Shown in pieces: positions 7,784 through 15,201 of a stretch of DNA of 64,000 bases. The stretch spans positions 62,001-126,000 of the forward strand of contig NZ_JADDIU010000002.1 in assembly GCF_016464375.1 (NCBI RefSeq), in the 5' to 3' direction. Origin of the DNA: Bacillus renqingensis. GTDB taxonomy: Bacteria; Bacillota; Bacilli; Bacillales; Cytobacillaceae. Under the pieces are notes generated by a model. The model was given only the letters and a program-made list of their open reading frames with translations, was not told the DNA's origin and did no database searches. Position 1 is the first letter of the stretch. Each line of letters opens with the position of its first letter. The translations under genes were made by a program, and so were the position numbers.

Positions 7784-10087
7784 TTGAAATGGAAAAAAAG
7801 TTTGGCAGAAATTCTTGAAGAATTAAAAGGTAATGACGATTTTAAAGAAAATATTGTAACATGGCGTACCCTTCCGGAAAGAAAAGCCCTAACGGCCTCA
7901 TTGCCGGAAGATTTGCATCCGGCTTTAATAGAAGCGTTACATACCAAGGGGATTCATCAGCTCTATACCCATCAAGAATCAGCTTACAAGAAAGTCAGCT
8001 CAGGCAGCAGTATTGTGGCTGTTACACCAACGGCTTCAGGGAAAACATTATGCTACAATCTACCTGTTTTGCAAACGATTCTTGAAAGTCCAAAGTCGAG
8101 AGCACTTTACATGTTCCCAACAAAGGCACTCGCACAAGACCAAAAGAGTGAAATCAATGAAATCATCCAGGCGGCCGGTATTGATATTAACAGTTATACA
8201 TATGACGGCGATACACCGGCAAATATTCGTCAGCGAGTGAGAAAAGCCGGGCATGTGGTGATTACCAATCCGGATATGCTTCATTCCGCCATCCTGCCAC
8301 ATCATACCAAATGGGTTTCGCTGTTTGAAAATCTCAAATTTGTCGTAATTGACGAGCTGCATACATACCGTGGAATTTTTGGCAGCCATGTTGCCAATGT
8401 GATACGAAGATTAAAGCGTATTTGCCGCTATTACGGCAGCAATCCTGTTTTCATTTGTACCTCCGCTACCATTGCCAATCCATTAGAGTTAGCTGAGACG
8501 TTAACGGAGGAAAAGATGGAACTAATTGATAATAACGGTGCACCGAGCGGGACGAAGCACTTTGTTTTCTATAACCCGCCGATTGTAAATAAACCATTAA
8601 ATATTCGCAGGAGTGCAACACTTGAGGTACGGAAAATTGCCGGGGAGCTTTTGAAAAATAAAATTCAAACGATTGTTTTTGCCAGAAGCAGAGTACGGGT
8701 TGAAATTATTTTAACTTATTTGCAAGAATTGGTGAAACACAAGTTAGGACCCAAATCAATCATGGGCTACCGCGGCGGATACCTGCCAACGGAGCGAAGG
8801 AAAATAGAGAAAGGCTTGCGTTCGGGGGAAATTTATGGGGTTGTTAGCACAAACGCACTTGAACTCGGGGTCGATATTGGCCAGCTTCAGGTTTGTATTA
8901 TGACTGGTTATCCCGGGACAATTTCTAGTGCATGGCAGCAGGCCGGAAGAGCAGGAAGACGTCGCGGAGAGGCTTTAATCATCATGGTGGCAAGTTCAAG
9001 CCCCCTTGATCAATATATCATTCAGAACCCGGACTATTTCTTTACCCGAAGCCCGGAAACGGCTCGCATTAATCCTGATAATTTGATCATTTTAATTGAT
9101 CATATGAAGTGTGCCGCCTACGAATTGCCGTTTAAGGCAGGGGAAGAGTTTGGTGGAGTCGGTACCGCGGAGTTATTGGAGTATTTGACAGACGAGCGCA
9201 TCCTTTACCGAAATGGCGACAAATGGTATTGGATGAACGATTCCTTTCCTGCCCATAATATTAGCTTGCGTTCAGCTTCACAGGAAAATGTTATCATTGT
9301 TGATCAATCTGATGTTGCGAATGTGAAAGTGATTGGTGAAATGGATCGATTCTCAGCGATGACCCTTCTGCACGACGAAGCGATTTATTTACATCAAGGA
9401 AAACAATTTCAGGTCGAGAAGCTCGACTGGGAAGAAAAGAAGGCATTTGTTCGTGAGGTAGATGTTGACTATTTTACCGATGCAAATCTAGCGGTTCAAT
9501 TAAAGGTGTTAGAGGTAGACAAGCTCGAGAATTATCCAGTGACTGAAATTGGTTATGGTGATGTAAGTGTCAGAGCAATGGCAACGATTTTTAAAAAAAT
9601 CAAGTTTGAGACCCATGAAAATATCGGTTCAGGACCGATTCATCTTCCTGAAGAGGAGCTGCACACCAATGCGACATGGATTTCTTTACATCGGTCACTG
9701 ACAGAAATGGGGCAGGATCGGCTTGAACAAGGTTTAGTCGGCGCTGCACATGCCTTGAACCATATCGCCCCATTATTCGTGATGGCAGACCCACAGGATA
9801 TCCATGTAATTCCACAAGTCAAGGCAGATCATAATGAAAAGCCGACAATCTTCTTCTATGATCGTTATCCGGGGGGAATCGGTTTAAGTGAAAAAATTTA
9901 CAGCGATATGTTTAACGTATTCAAAGAAGCAAGAAACCTGATTATTCGTTGTCAATGTCAATCCGGCTGCCCCTCTTGTATCGGTACAGAGGCGATCAAC
10001 GAAACGGCTAAAAAGGATACATTGCAGATCATTGAAACTTTTCTTTCGTCTTCGGAAATGGCTAAGGAAGTGCAGCCATGTCATTAA
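7784..10087 (+). CDS. mrfA: DEAD/DEAH-type DNA repair helicase MrfA (YprA)
   Basis: Superfamily 2 helicase that in B. subtilis works with MrfB in repair of mitomycin C adducts and crosslinks. Helicase domain 1 has TPTASGKT (Walker A), FPTKALAQDQK, TNPDMLH, DELH (motif II) and CTSATI. Domain 2 has the QQAGRAGRR motif VI. A long C-terminal region ends in the MrfA-specific four-Cys zinc or metal site C-x-C-x3-C-x2-C. Nearly the whole chain can be aligned by memory with YprA. I use the TTG at 7784: GAGGTGAG precedes it and the protein then begins MKWKKSL. The GTG at 7775 overlaps that ribosome site. The end overlaps mrfB by 10 bases. Confidence 0.95.
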   Translation: MKWKKSLAEILEELKGNDDFKENIVTWRTLPERKALTASLPEDLHPALIEALHTKGIHQLYTHQESAYKKVSSGSSIVAVTPTASGKTLCYNLPVLQTILESPKSRALYMFPTKALAQDQKSEINEIIQAAGIDINSYTYDGDTPANIRQRVRKAGHVVITNPDMLHSAILPHHTKWVSLFENLKFVVIDELHTYRGIFGSHVANVIRRLKRICRYYGSNPVFICTSATIANPLELAETLTEEKMELIDNNGAPSGTKHFVFYNPPIVNKPLNIRRSATLEVRKIAGELLKNKIQTIVFARSRVRVEIILTYLQELVKHKLGPKSIMGYRGGYLPTERRKIEKGLRSGEIYGVVSTNALELGVDIGQLQVCIMTGYPGTISSAWQQAGRAGRRRGEALIIMVASSSPLDQYIIQNPDYFFTRSPETARINPDNLIILIDHMKCAAYELPFKAGEEFGGVGTAELLEYLTDERILYRNGDKWYWMNDSFPAHNISLRSASQENVIIVDQSDVANVKVIGEMDRFSAMTLLHDEAIYLHQGKQFQVEKLDWEEKKAFVREVDVDYFTDANLAVQLKVLEVDKLENYPVTEIGYGDVSVRAMATIFKKIKFETHENIGSGPIHLPEEELHTNATWISLHRSLTEMGQDRLEQGLVGAAHALNHIAPLFVMADPQDIHVIPQVKADHNEKPTIFFYDRYPGGIGLSEKIYSDMFNVFKEARNLIIRCQCQSGCPSCIGTEAINETAKKDTLQIIETFLSSSEMAKEVQPCH

Positions 10088-11343
10088 CAAATAAATTAAA
10101 TCGCTTAAAACCACATCTGTCTGTGGGAGGAAGTATGCAGGAAACGAAGGTTCGTACTCCGGCAAAATCTACTGTAATTGAGGTGCCATTCCAAGAACGC
10201 TGGAAAGCGGAAAACGTTTTTCCTTATTTTTTCGATCAGGATTACTGTTTACTGAGGGAAGTAAGATATCCGCTGTCACAAAAGCACGGGCACTATCGGT
10301 TTCAGGATTATTTAACAGCAGTGGAAATTTGGAATAAATGTGGTGTGAACCATCCTTTGTCTGCCCGTGGCTTTAGGCCTGAGGAATTATTCTTTTTCGA
10401 TACGGAAACAACCGGTCTTGGCGGCGGTGTCGGTAATACAATCTTTTTATTAGGATATGCCAGCATTTCTAATAACCAGTTGATCGTGCGCCAGCATATT
10501 CTGCCGCATCCGGGTGCAGAGGTTCCGTTATACCAAAGTTTCCTGGAAAAGGTGAATTATAAAACACTTGTGACTTATAATGGGAAATCTTTTGATTGGC
10601 CCCAAGTCAAAACAAGACATACATTGGTTAGAGAGCATGTCCCGAAGCTTCCGGATTTTGGGCATTTTGATTTATACCATGCCGCAAGAAGACTGTGGAA
10701 GCACAAATTAGACCGTCTTAAATTAACGACTGTTGAAAAGGAAATTTTAGGATTGGAAAGAGTGGACGATACCCCGGGTTATTTGGCGCCGATGATTTAT
10801 TTTGATTTTATTGAAAGCAAGCAGCCGGAGGGGATGCTTGCCATTCTAAAACACAATGAATTCGACATCCTGTCACTCGTAACGTTATATACTCATCTTA
10901 GCTTGCAAATTTGTGGTGTGGACCCCTTACAAACAAGAAAAGAAACGTATGAGGTCGGCCGATGGTTTACGGCATTAGGGGAAAGGCTGGAAGCCGAGAA
11001 GACGCTGACGAAATTGACATCCAATCAAGATGTAACATCCTTTCGGGCAAAGCTCGTATTGGCATATCAGGCCAAAAAAGAGCGGGACTGGGAAAAGGCC
11101 CGACATTTGTTTCAAGATGTTACCAATTCAGGGGAAGCAAGCTTGGTTGGTGAGGCATGTGTGGAACTTGCAAAAATTTATGAACATAGATTGAAGGATT
11201 TTCAGCAGGCCATTTATTTTTGTGACAAAGCTATTTCCTATATGTCACAAATAAAAGAATCCGGTGAGACCTCAGGTGAACAGCTTCGAAAAAGACGTCA
11301 ACGGCTGGAGCGGAAATTTGTTAAATTTCTTGGAAAAACTTAA
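10078..11343 (+). CDS. mrfB: DEDDh 3'-5' exonuclease MrfB (YprB)
   Basis: 421-residue exonuclease partner of MrfA. The DEDDh active-site pattern is visible: FFDTETTGLGG (Asp, Glu), TYNGKSFDWPQVK (Asp) and LKHNEFDILSL (His, Asp). A helical, TPR-like C-terminal third follows (KAEKTL, AKLVLAYQAKKERDWEKA). The first codons overlap the last 10 bases of mrfA, so the two are translationally coupled. An in-frame ATG at 10135 (preceded by GGGAGGAAGT) is an alternative, shorter start. Confidence 0.93.
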   Translation: MSLTNKLNRLKPHLSVGGSMQETKVRTPAKSTVIEVPFQERWKAENVFPYFFDQDYCLLREVRYPLSQKHGHYRFQDYLTAVEIWNKCGVNHPLSARGFRPEELFFFDTETTGLGGGVGNTIFLLGYASISNNQLIVRQHILPHPGAEVPLYQSFLEKVNYKTLVTYNGKSFDWPQVKTRHTLVREHVPKLPDFGHFDLYHAARRLWKHKLDRLKLTTVEKEILGLERVDDTPGYLAPMIYFDFIESKQPEGMLAILKHNEFDILSLVTLYTHLSLQICGVDPLQTRKETYEVGRWFTALGERLEAEKTLTKLTSNQDVTSFRAKLVLAYQAKKERDWEKARHLFQDVTNSGEASLVGEACVELAKIYEHRLKDFQQAIYFCDKAISYMSQIKESGETSGEQLRKRRQRLERKFVKFLGKT

Positions 11344-11512
11344 AAACTAAGCAGTAATGGATCTGTAACACATTTTTCTGTAATTGTAACAAAATGTTCA
11401 TATTTAAATTCCGATATACCAGTAAATTCATATTGTTTATCTTCTGGATACAAAGTAAAATTTAACTATATTGAGTAAAAAACAACTCTAGAAGTATATG
11501 GAGCTGGTTAGG

Positions 11513-11608
11513 ATGTATCGAGCGATTTTATTTTTATTTTTTGTTGTCGTTTGCTTGACGGCTGTTGTTTTTACTAGTCTGAAAGATAGCATTTATTCCT
11601 TTTTTTAG
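11513..11608 (+). CDS. 31-residue single-span membrane peptide
   Basis: Hand-translated small frame in the 365-base gap between mrfB and cotD. After MYR comes an unbroken hydrophobic segment (about residues 4-21) and then a short polar tail ending in SFF. A weak ribosome site (GGAG 12 bases upstream, and TAGG directly before the ATG) is present. It could be one of the many small membrane proteins of Bacillus; there is no recognised family. The rest of the gap (11344-11512 and 11609-11708) holds only AT-rich promoter-like sequence. Confidence 0.4.
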   Translation: MYRAILFLFFVVVCLTAVVFTSLKDSIYSFF

Positions 11609-11708
11609 CTAACCTTTTCAAAAATAGGTGTTTTCATTAGTACAAGAGTACTTCTTTCTTCATAGGCTGTTAATGTAAACACAATATGAATCGAAAGGAG
11701 AATAAATT

Positions 11709-12041
11709 ATGTTTCTAGGAGCTTGTGTAACACCTCCGGTTATTCATCCTACTACAAACCTTGTAAACCATACTTTCTCAACAACGGTGGTGCCGCATAT
11801 TCATCCGGTTCATACAACAACAGTAAATCATCATATGTATCAGCATAAACATTACTGCCCGCATACATCTTCTTGTTGTGAAGAGGTATGCAATCAGCAT
11901 TTGGATTGCTGTGACCCATGTGCACATGGCGGGATGCCGGCTGGTAACGCCTTGCCGGGATACGGAATGGGAGGAGGACCAGGATTCGGTCCAGGAGGTC
12001 CTGGCTTCGGCGCAGGACCATTTATGGGACCAAGACCATAA
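11709..12041 (+). CDS. cotD: Inner spore coat protein CotD
   Basis: 110-residue coat protein with the CotD pattern: a Pro/His/Thr-rich N-terminal half (VTPPVIHPT, HIHPVHTTTVNHH), a Cys-rich centre (CPHTSSCCEEVCNQHLDCCDPC) and a Gly/Pro/Met-rich tail. It is longer than the B. subtilis protein (75 residues) because of that tail. It is expected to be made in the mother cell under sigma-K. GAAAGGAG precedes the ATG. The position between mrfB and ypsA matches B. subtilis. Confidence 0.9.
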   Translation: MFLGACVTPPVIHPTTNLVNHTFSTTVVPHIHPVHTTTVNHHMYQHKHYCPHTSSCCEEVCNQHLDCCDPCAHGGMPAGNALPGYGMGGGPGFGPGGPGFGAGPFMGPRP

Positions 12042-12059
12042 GCTGATTAAGACACTTAC

Positions 12060-12087
12060 AGGGGCTGTTTAGCCCTTGTTTTTTTCT
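12060..12087 (+). terminator. cotD terminator
   Basis: AGGGGCT, loop GTTT, AGCCCTT, then a T-run; 18 bases past the cotD stop. Confidence 0.85.
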
Positions 12088-12170
12088 TTCTTTTCTTTGT
12101 TTTTATGATATGCTGTTTTTATTAAAATGTTTGTCCTAATTTACTATTTCTTATGTAAGGAGAACCTATT

Positions 12171-12737
12171 TTGGTTAAAGTATTGGCGGTTTCTGGTTAT
12201 AAACCATTTGAGTTAGGAATTTTTAAAAAAGATGATCCGTCTATCCTATTTATCAAGGCAGCGATTAAGAGGTCGATAATGTCTATGGTCGAGGAAGGTT
12301 TGGAGTGGGTCTTAATCAGCGGCCAATTAGGGGTTGAGCTTTGGGCCGCCGAAGTTGTATTTGAGCTGCAATTAGAGTTTCCTGAACTTAAGCTTGAGGT
12401 CATTACCCCTTTTTTAAATCAGGAGGCCACATGGAATGAAACTAATAAGGAATGGTATGAGTCTATTCTGATGAAAGCAGACTTCGTTGATTCGGTGACG
12501 AAAAGAGGATACGAAAAGCCATGGCAATTCCGCCTGAAAAATCAATTTTTTCTTGACAAAAGCGATGGTCTTGTTCTACTTTACGATCAAGAAAAGGAAG
12601 GAAGCCCCAAATATTTATCTGAATTGGCGGCACAGTACCAAAGGAATCATGACTATCTGATTCAATTCATTACCTTTTATGATTTACAAATGATTGTTGA
12701 AGAAGAGCAATGGAAACAAATAGATTCTGACTTATGA
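12171..12737 (+). CDS. ypsA: DUF1273 family protein YpsA
   Basis: 188-residue protein of the YpsA family (SLOG/Rossmann-like nucleotide-binding superfamily), linked in Firmicutes to cell division and usually next to gpsB, as here. Family marks are [12 protein letters not shown] at the start, [17 protein letters not shown] in the middle (Gly-rich presumed ligand-binding segment) and [16 protein letters not shown]. It starts with TTG; AAGGAGA lies upstream and no ATG gives a full-length family member. Confidence 0.9.
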   Translation: MVKVLAVSGYKPFELGIFKKDDPSILFIKAAIKRSIMSMVEEGLEWVLISGQLGVELWAAEVVFELQLEFPELKLEVITPFLNQEATWNETNKEWYESILMKADFVDSVTKRGYEKPWQFRLKNQFFLDKSDGLVLLYDQEKEGSPKYLSELAAQYQRNHDYLIQFITFYDLQMIVEEEQWKQIDSDL

Positions 12738-12855
12738 GGCATAGTTTATTCATTCTTCAAAAAAATGGTTTAGAGACTTCTACATGAAAATTGACAAAAC
12801 CACATATTTTTGAAAAAATAATAGGTAATGATGGGCAAAACTTGAGGTGATTGGA

Positions 12856-13158
12856 ATGCTGTCAGATAAAGTGAAATTAACAGCGAAGGATATTTTGGAA
12901 AAGGATTTTAAAACGGGTGTACGTGGTTATAAACAAGAAGAAGTCGATCAATTCTTAGATTTAATTATTAAAGATTACGGAACGATGCATCAGGAAATTG
13001 AAGACTTGCAGCAGGAAAATTTAAGACTGCGTAAGCAGTTGGAAGAGCTATCGAAAAGGCAGCCGGTCGCACAACCGGCGGGGACAACTAATTTTGATAT
13101 TTTAAAGCGGTTATCAAACCTTGAAAAGCATGTATTTGGCAACAAACTATATGATTAA
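12856..13158 (+). CDS. gpsB: Cell cycle protein GpsB
   Basis: 100-residue DivIVA-like membrane-proximal coiled-coil protein that coordinates PBP1A shuttling and septal/lateral wall growth. The N-terminal domain shows [29 protein letters not shown], then a coiled coil (about 35-68) and the conserved C-terminal [16 protein letters not shown]. The ATG at 12856 has GAGGTGA seven bases upstream; the GTG at 12847 overlaps that site. Its functional partner ponA is in the same window. Confidence 0.96.
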   Translation: MLSDKVKLTAKDILEKDFKTGVRGYKQEEVDQFLDLIIKDYGTMHQEIEDLQQENLRLRKQLEELSKRQPVAQPAGTTNFDILKRLSNLEKHVFGNKLYD

Positions 13159-13234
13159 CAGGCAGTAGTATCATTTCCTAATAATAACCATTGAACTTAC
13201 AGCTTAATATAGATATAATAAGTAAGTAATCATT

Positions 13235-13650
13235 ACTGACGTTCGGGTAATCGCTGCAATTCGCTTTTGGCGGATTGTTGAGGAAAGTCCATGCTCGCAC
13301 GATGCTGAGATGCTCGTAGTGTTCGTGCCTAGCGAATTCATAAGCTGGGGCAGCTGGCGTTTGTCAGTTGACGGCCGGGAAAATATCTAAGTCCTTATGG
13401 ATATGATATAAGTACCTATAAAAGTGCCACAGTGACGTAGTCTTTCCAGAAATGGAAAGGGTGGAACGGGTAAACCCCACGAGCGAGAAACCCAAATTAT
13501 GGTAGGGGCATCTTCCCTGAGGAAATGAACAATGGGAAGGACAGATTGTTATCATTCTGTAGATAGATGATTACCGCCTTTGTACGAGACAATAGTCGCG
13601 ATCAGTACAAAGGAACAGAACATGGCTTATAGAACGTTTTTAATGAGTAA
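13235..13650 (+). ncRNA. rnpB: RNase P RNA, Bacillus type (class B)
   Basis: Catalytic RNA of RNase P (tRNA 5' maturation). The conserved parts are unmistakable: GTTCGGGTAATCGCTGC at 13241, GAGGAAAGTCCATGCTCGCAC, GTGCCTAGCGAA, AAAGTGCCACAGTGACG, GGGTAAACCCCACGAGCGAGAAACCCAAAT, TAGATAGATGATTACCGCC and ACAGAACATGGCTTATAGAACGT. The P1 stem pairs GACGTTC near 13239 with GAACGT near 13632; ends are approximate. It lies between gpsB and the rlmL-type gene, as in B. subtilis. Confidence 0.97.
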
Positions 13651-13665
13651 AGTTTCTACAAATAT

Positions 13666-13692
13666 TGCCCTCCTAAATCGGAAGGGTTTTTT
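13666..13692 (+). terminator. rnpB terminator
   Basis: CCCTCC / GGAAGGG stem with one bulge, loop TAAATC, followed by T6. It lies 15-40 bases after the RNase P RNA. Confidence 0.7.
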
Positions 13693-13847
13693 ATTTGCGG
13701 AAAAAGGGCAAAGGGGCGGAATCTAAAGTTACATACCCGATAATTATTGTGTGGCTTAGCACTGAGCACATTGCCTTTTAGGAAAAAATTTTTTGACCAT
13801 AATGATACATAAGAATACAGCACATAGTGAATATAAAGGGTGAAAAC

Positions 13848-14993
13848 ATGGATACATATCAAATAATTGCAACTGCTGCAATGGGGTTGGAAGCGTTAGT
13901 CGCTAAAGAGGTCCGGGCACTTGGCTATGATTGTCAGGTTGAAAATGGAAAAATAACCTTTGAGGGGGACAATTATGCGATTGCTAGGAGCAATTTATGG
14001 CTTCGAACCGCAGATCGGATCAAGATAAAGGTCGGGGAATTTAAAGCCTACACCTTTGACGAGTTATTCGAACGGACAAAGGCTCTTCCTTGGGAAGAAT
14101 TCCTGCCTGAAGATGCTGAATTTCCTGTGATTGGAAAGTCGGTAAAGTCAAAGCTATTCAGCGTTTCCGATTGTCAGGCAATCGTCAAGAAGGCAATTGT
14201 GGAACGGATGAAAAAACAATATAAACGAAATACCTGGTTTGAAGAAAACGGGGCATTATACCGTATTGAAGTTGCCTTATTAAAGGATGTAGCAACTATC
14301 ACAATCGATGCCAGCGGACAAGGCCTGCATAAACGCGGCTACCGGGCCCATCAAGGTGAAGCGCCGCTTAAGGAAACAATGGCTGCTGCTCTTGTGATGC
14401 TGACAAATTGGCAGCCGGACCGGCCGTTTTTTGACCCTTTCTGCGGCTCTGGCACCATTCCAATTGAAGCAGCATTGATTGGGCAAAATATTGCCCCAGG
14501 CTTTAATCGGGATTTTGTTGCGGAAGATTGGAAGTGGATTCCCACAAAGGTATGGGATGATGCAAGAACAGAAGCAGAGGATTTGGCTCATTACGATACT
14601 CCGCTAGATATCACCGGGGCTGATATTGATCATCGAATGGTCAAAATAGCGCAGGAAAATGCCTTTGAGGCAGGTTTTGGCGATCTTGTCCATTTTAAGC
14701 AAATGCAAGTGAAGGATTTTACAACTACGAAGGAATACGGGGTGATTGTTGGGAATCCTCCGTACGGAGAAAGGATTGGCGAGAAAAACGCTGTCGAAGC
14801 AATGTATCAGGAAATGGGACAGGCCTTCAGCCGGCTTGATACATGGTCTATCTATATTTTGACTTCAAATGAACAATTCGAACAATTTTACGGAAGACCG
14901 GCAACAAAGAAACGAAAGCTTTTCAATGGTTCAATCCGGACGGATTTATATCAATATTGGGGGAAAAGACCGCCACGGACCAATAATCAATAA
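13848..14993 (+). CDS. ypsC: THUMP-domain rRNA guanine-N2 methyltransferase (RlmL/YpsC type)
   Basis: 381-residue SAM-dependent RNA methyltransferase. An N-terminal ferredoxin-like/THUMP module (about 1-160) precedes a Rossmann methyltransferase domain with PFFDPFCGSGTIPIEAALI (SAM loop), ITGADID and the catalytic N-P-P-Y of VGNPPYGERIG. The single-domain architecture matches B. subtilis YpsC and the N-terminal half of E. coli RlmL, which modifies 23S G2445. The ATG at 13848 follows AAAGGGTGA; the GTG at 13827 has no ribosome site. Confidence 0.92.
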   Translation: MDTYQIIATAAMGLEALVAKEVRALGYDCQVENGKITFEGDNYAIARSNLWLRTADRIKIKVGEFKAYTFDELFERTKALPWEEFLPEDAEFPVIGKSVKSKLFSVSDCQAIVKKAIVERMKKQYKRNTWFEENGALYRIEVALLKDVATITIDASGQGLHKRGYRAHQGEAPLKETMAAALVMLTNWQPDRPFFDPFCGSGTIPIEAALIGQNIAPGFNRDFVAEDWKWIPTKVWDDARTEAEDLAHYDTPLDITGADIDHRMVKIAQENAFEAGFGDLVHFKQMQVKDFTTTKEYGVIVGNPPYGERIGEKNAVEAMYQEMGQAFSRLDTWSIYILTSNEQFEQFYGRPATKKRKLFNGSIRTDLYQYWGKRPPRTNNQ

Positions 14994-14994
14994 T

Positions 14995-15018
14995 AAAGCG
15001 CCTTAGGCGCTTTTTGTT
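14995..15018 (+). terminator. Terminator after ypsC
   Basis: AAAGCGCC, loop TTA, GGCGCTTT and a T-run; overlaps the last bases after the stop. Confidence 0.88.
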
Positions 15019-15102
15019 TTGCTATTTTTCTAATGCTCTCTTTTTTTCTTTTGTCCTTTTTTCTTAAAGATTGTGACAAACTTGTGAAAACGAGAGCGTA
15101 TG

Positions 15103-15118
15103 TGTGAGAAATATCACA
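15103..15118. promoter_or_regulatory. Crp/Fnr-type operator upstream of norZ
   Basis: Perfect TGTGA-GAAATA-TCACA palindrome 84 bases before the norZ start. Matches the consensus of Bacillus Fnr-like proteins; a TTGTGA half-site occurs at 15070 and another at 15082. The assignment to the Crp/Fnr protein at 6890-7588 is inference. Confidence 0.65.
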
Positions 15119-15201
15119 GTGAAAAAATGAAATCCCTCACTTTTTACTCATTGAATGAAAGTTAAAATATGATGTGTAAAAAAGATGAGAGGATGAAAGG
15201 C

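Noticed and set aside
7775-7784. GTG at 7775 as the mrfA start
   Set aside because: The GTG is part of the GAGGTGAG ribosome site that serves the TTG at 7784, and the shorter product matches YprA at its N-terminus.
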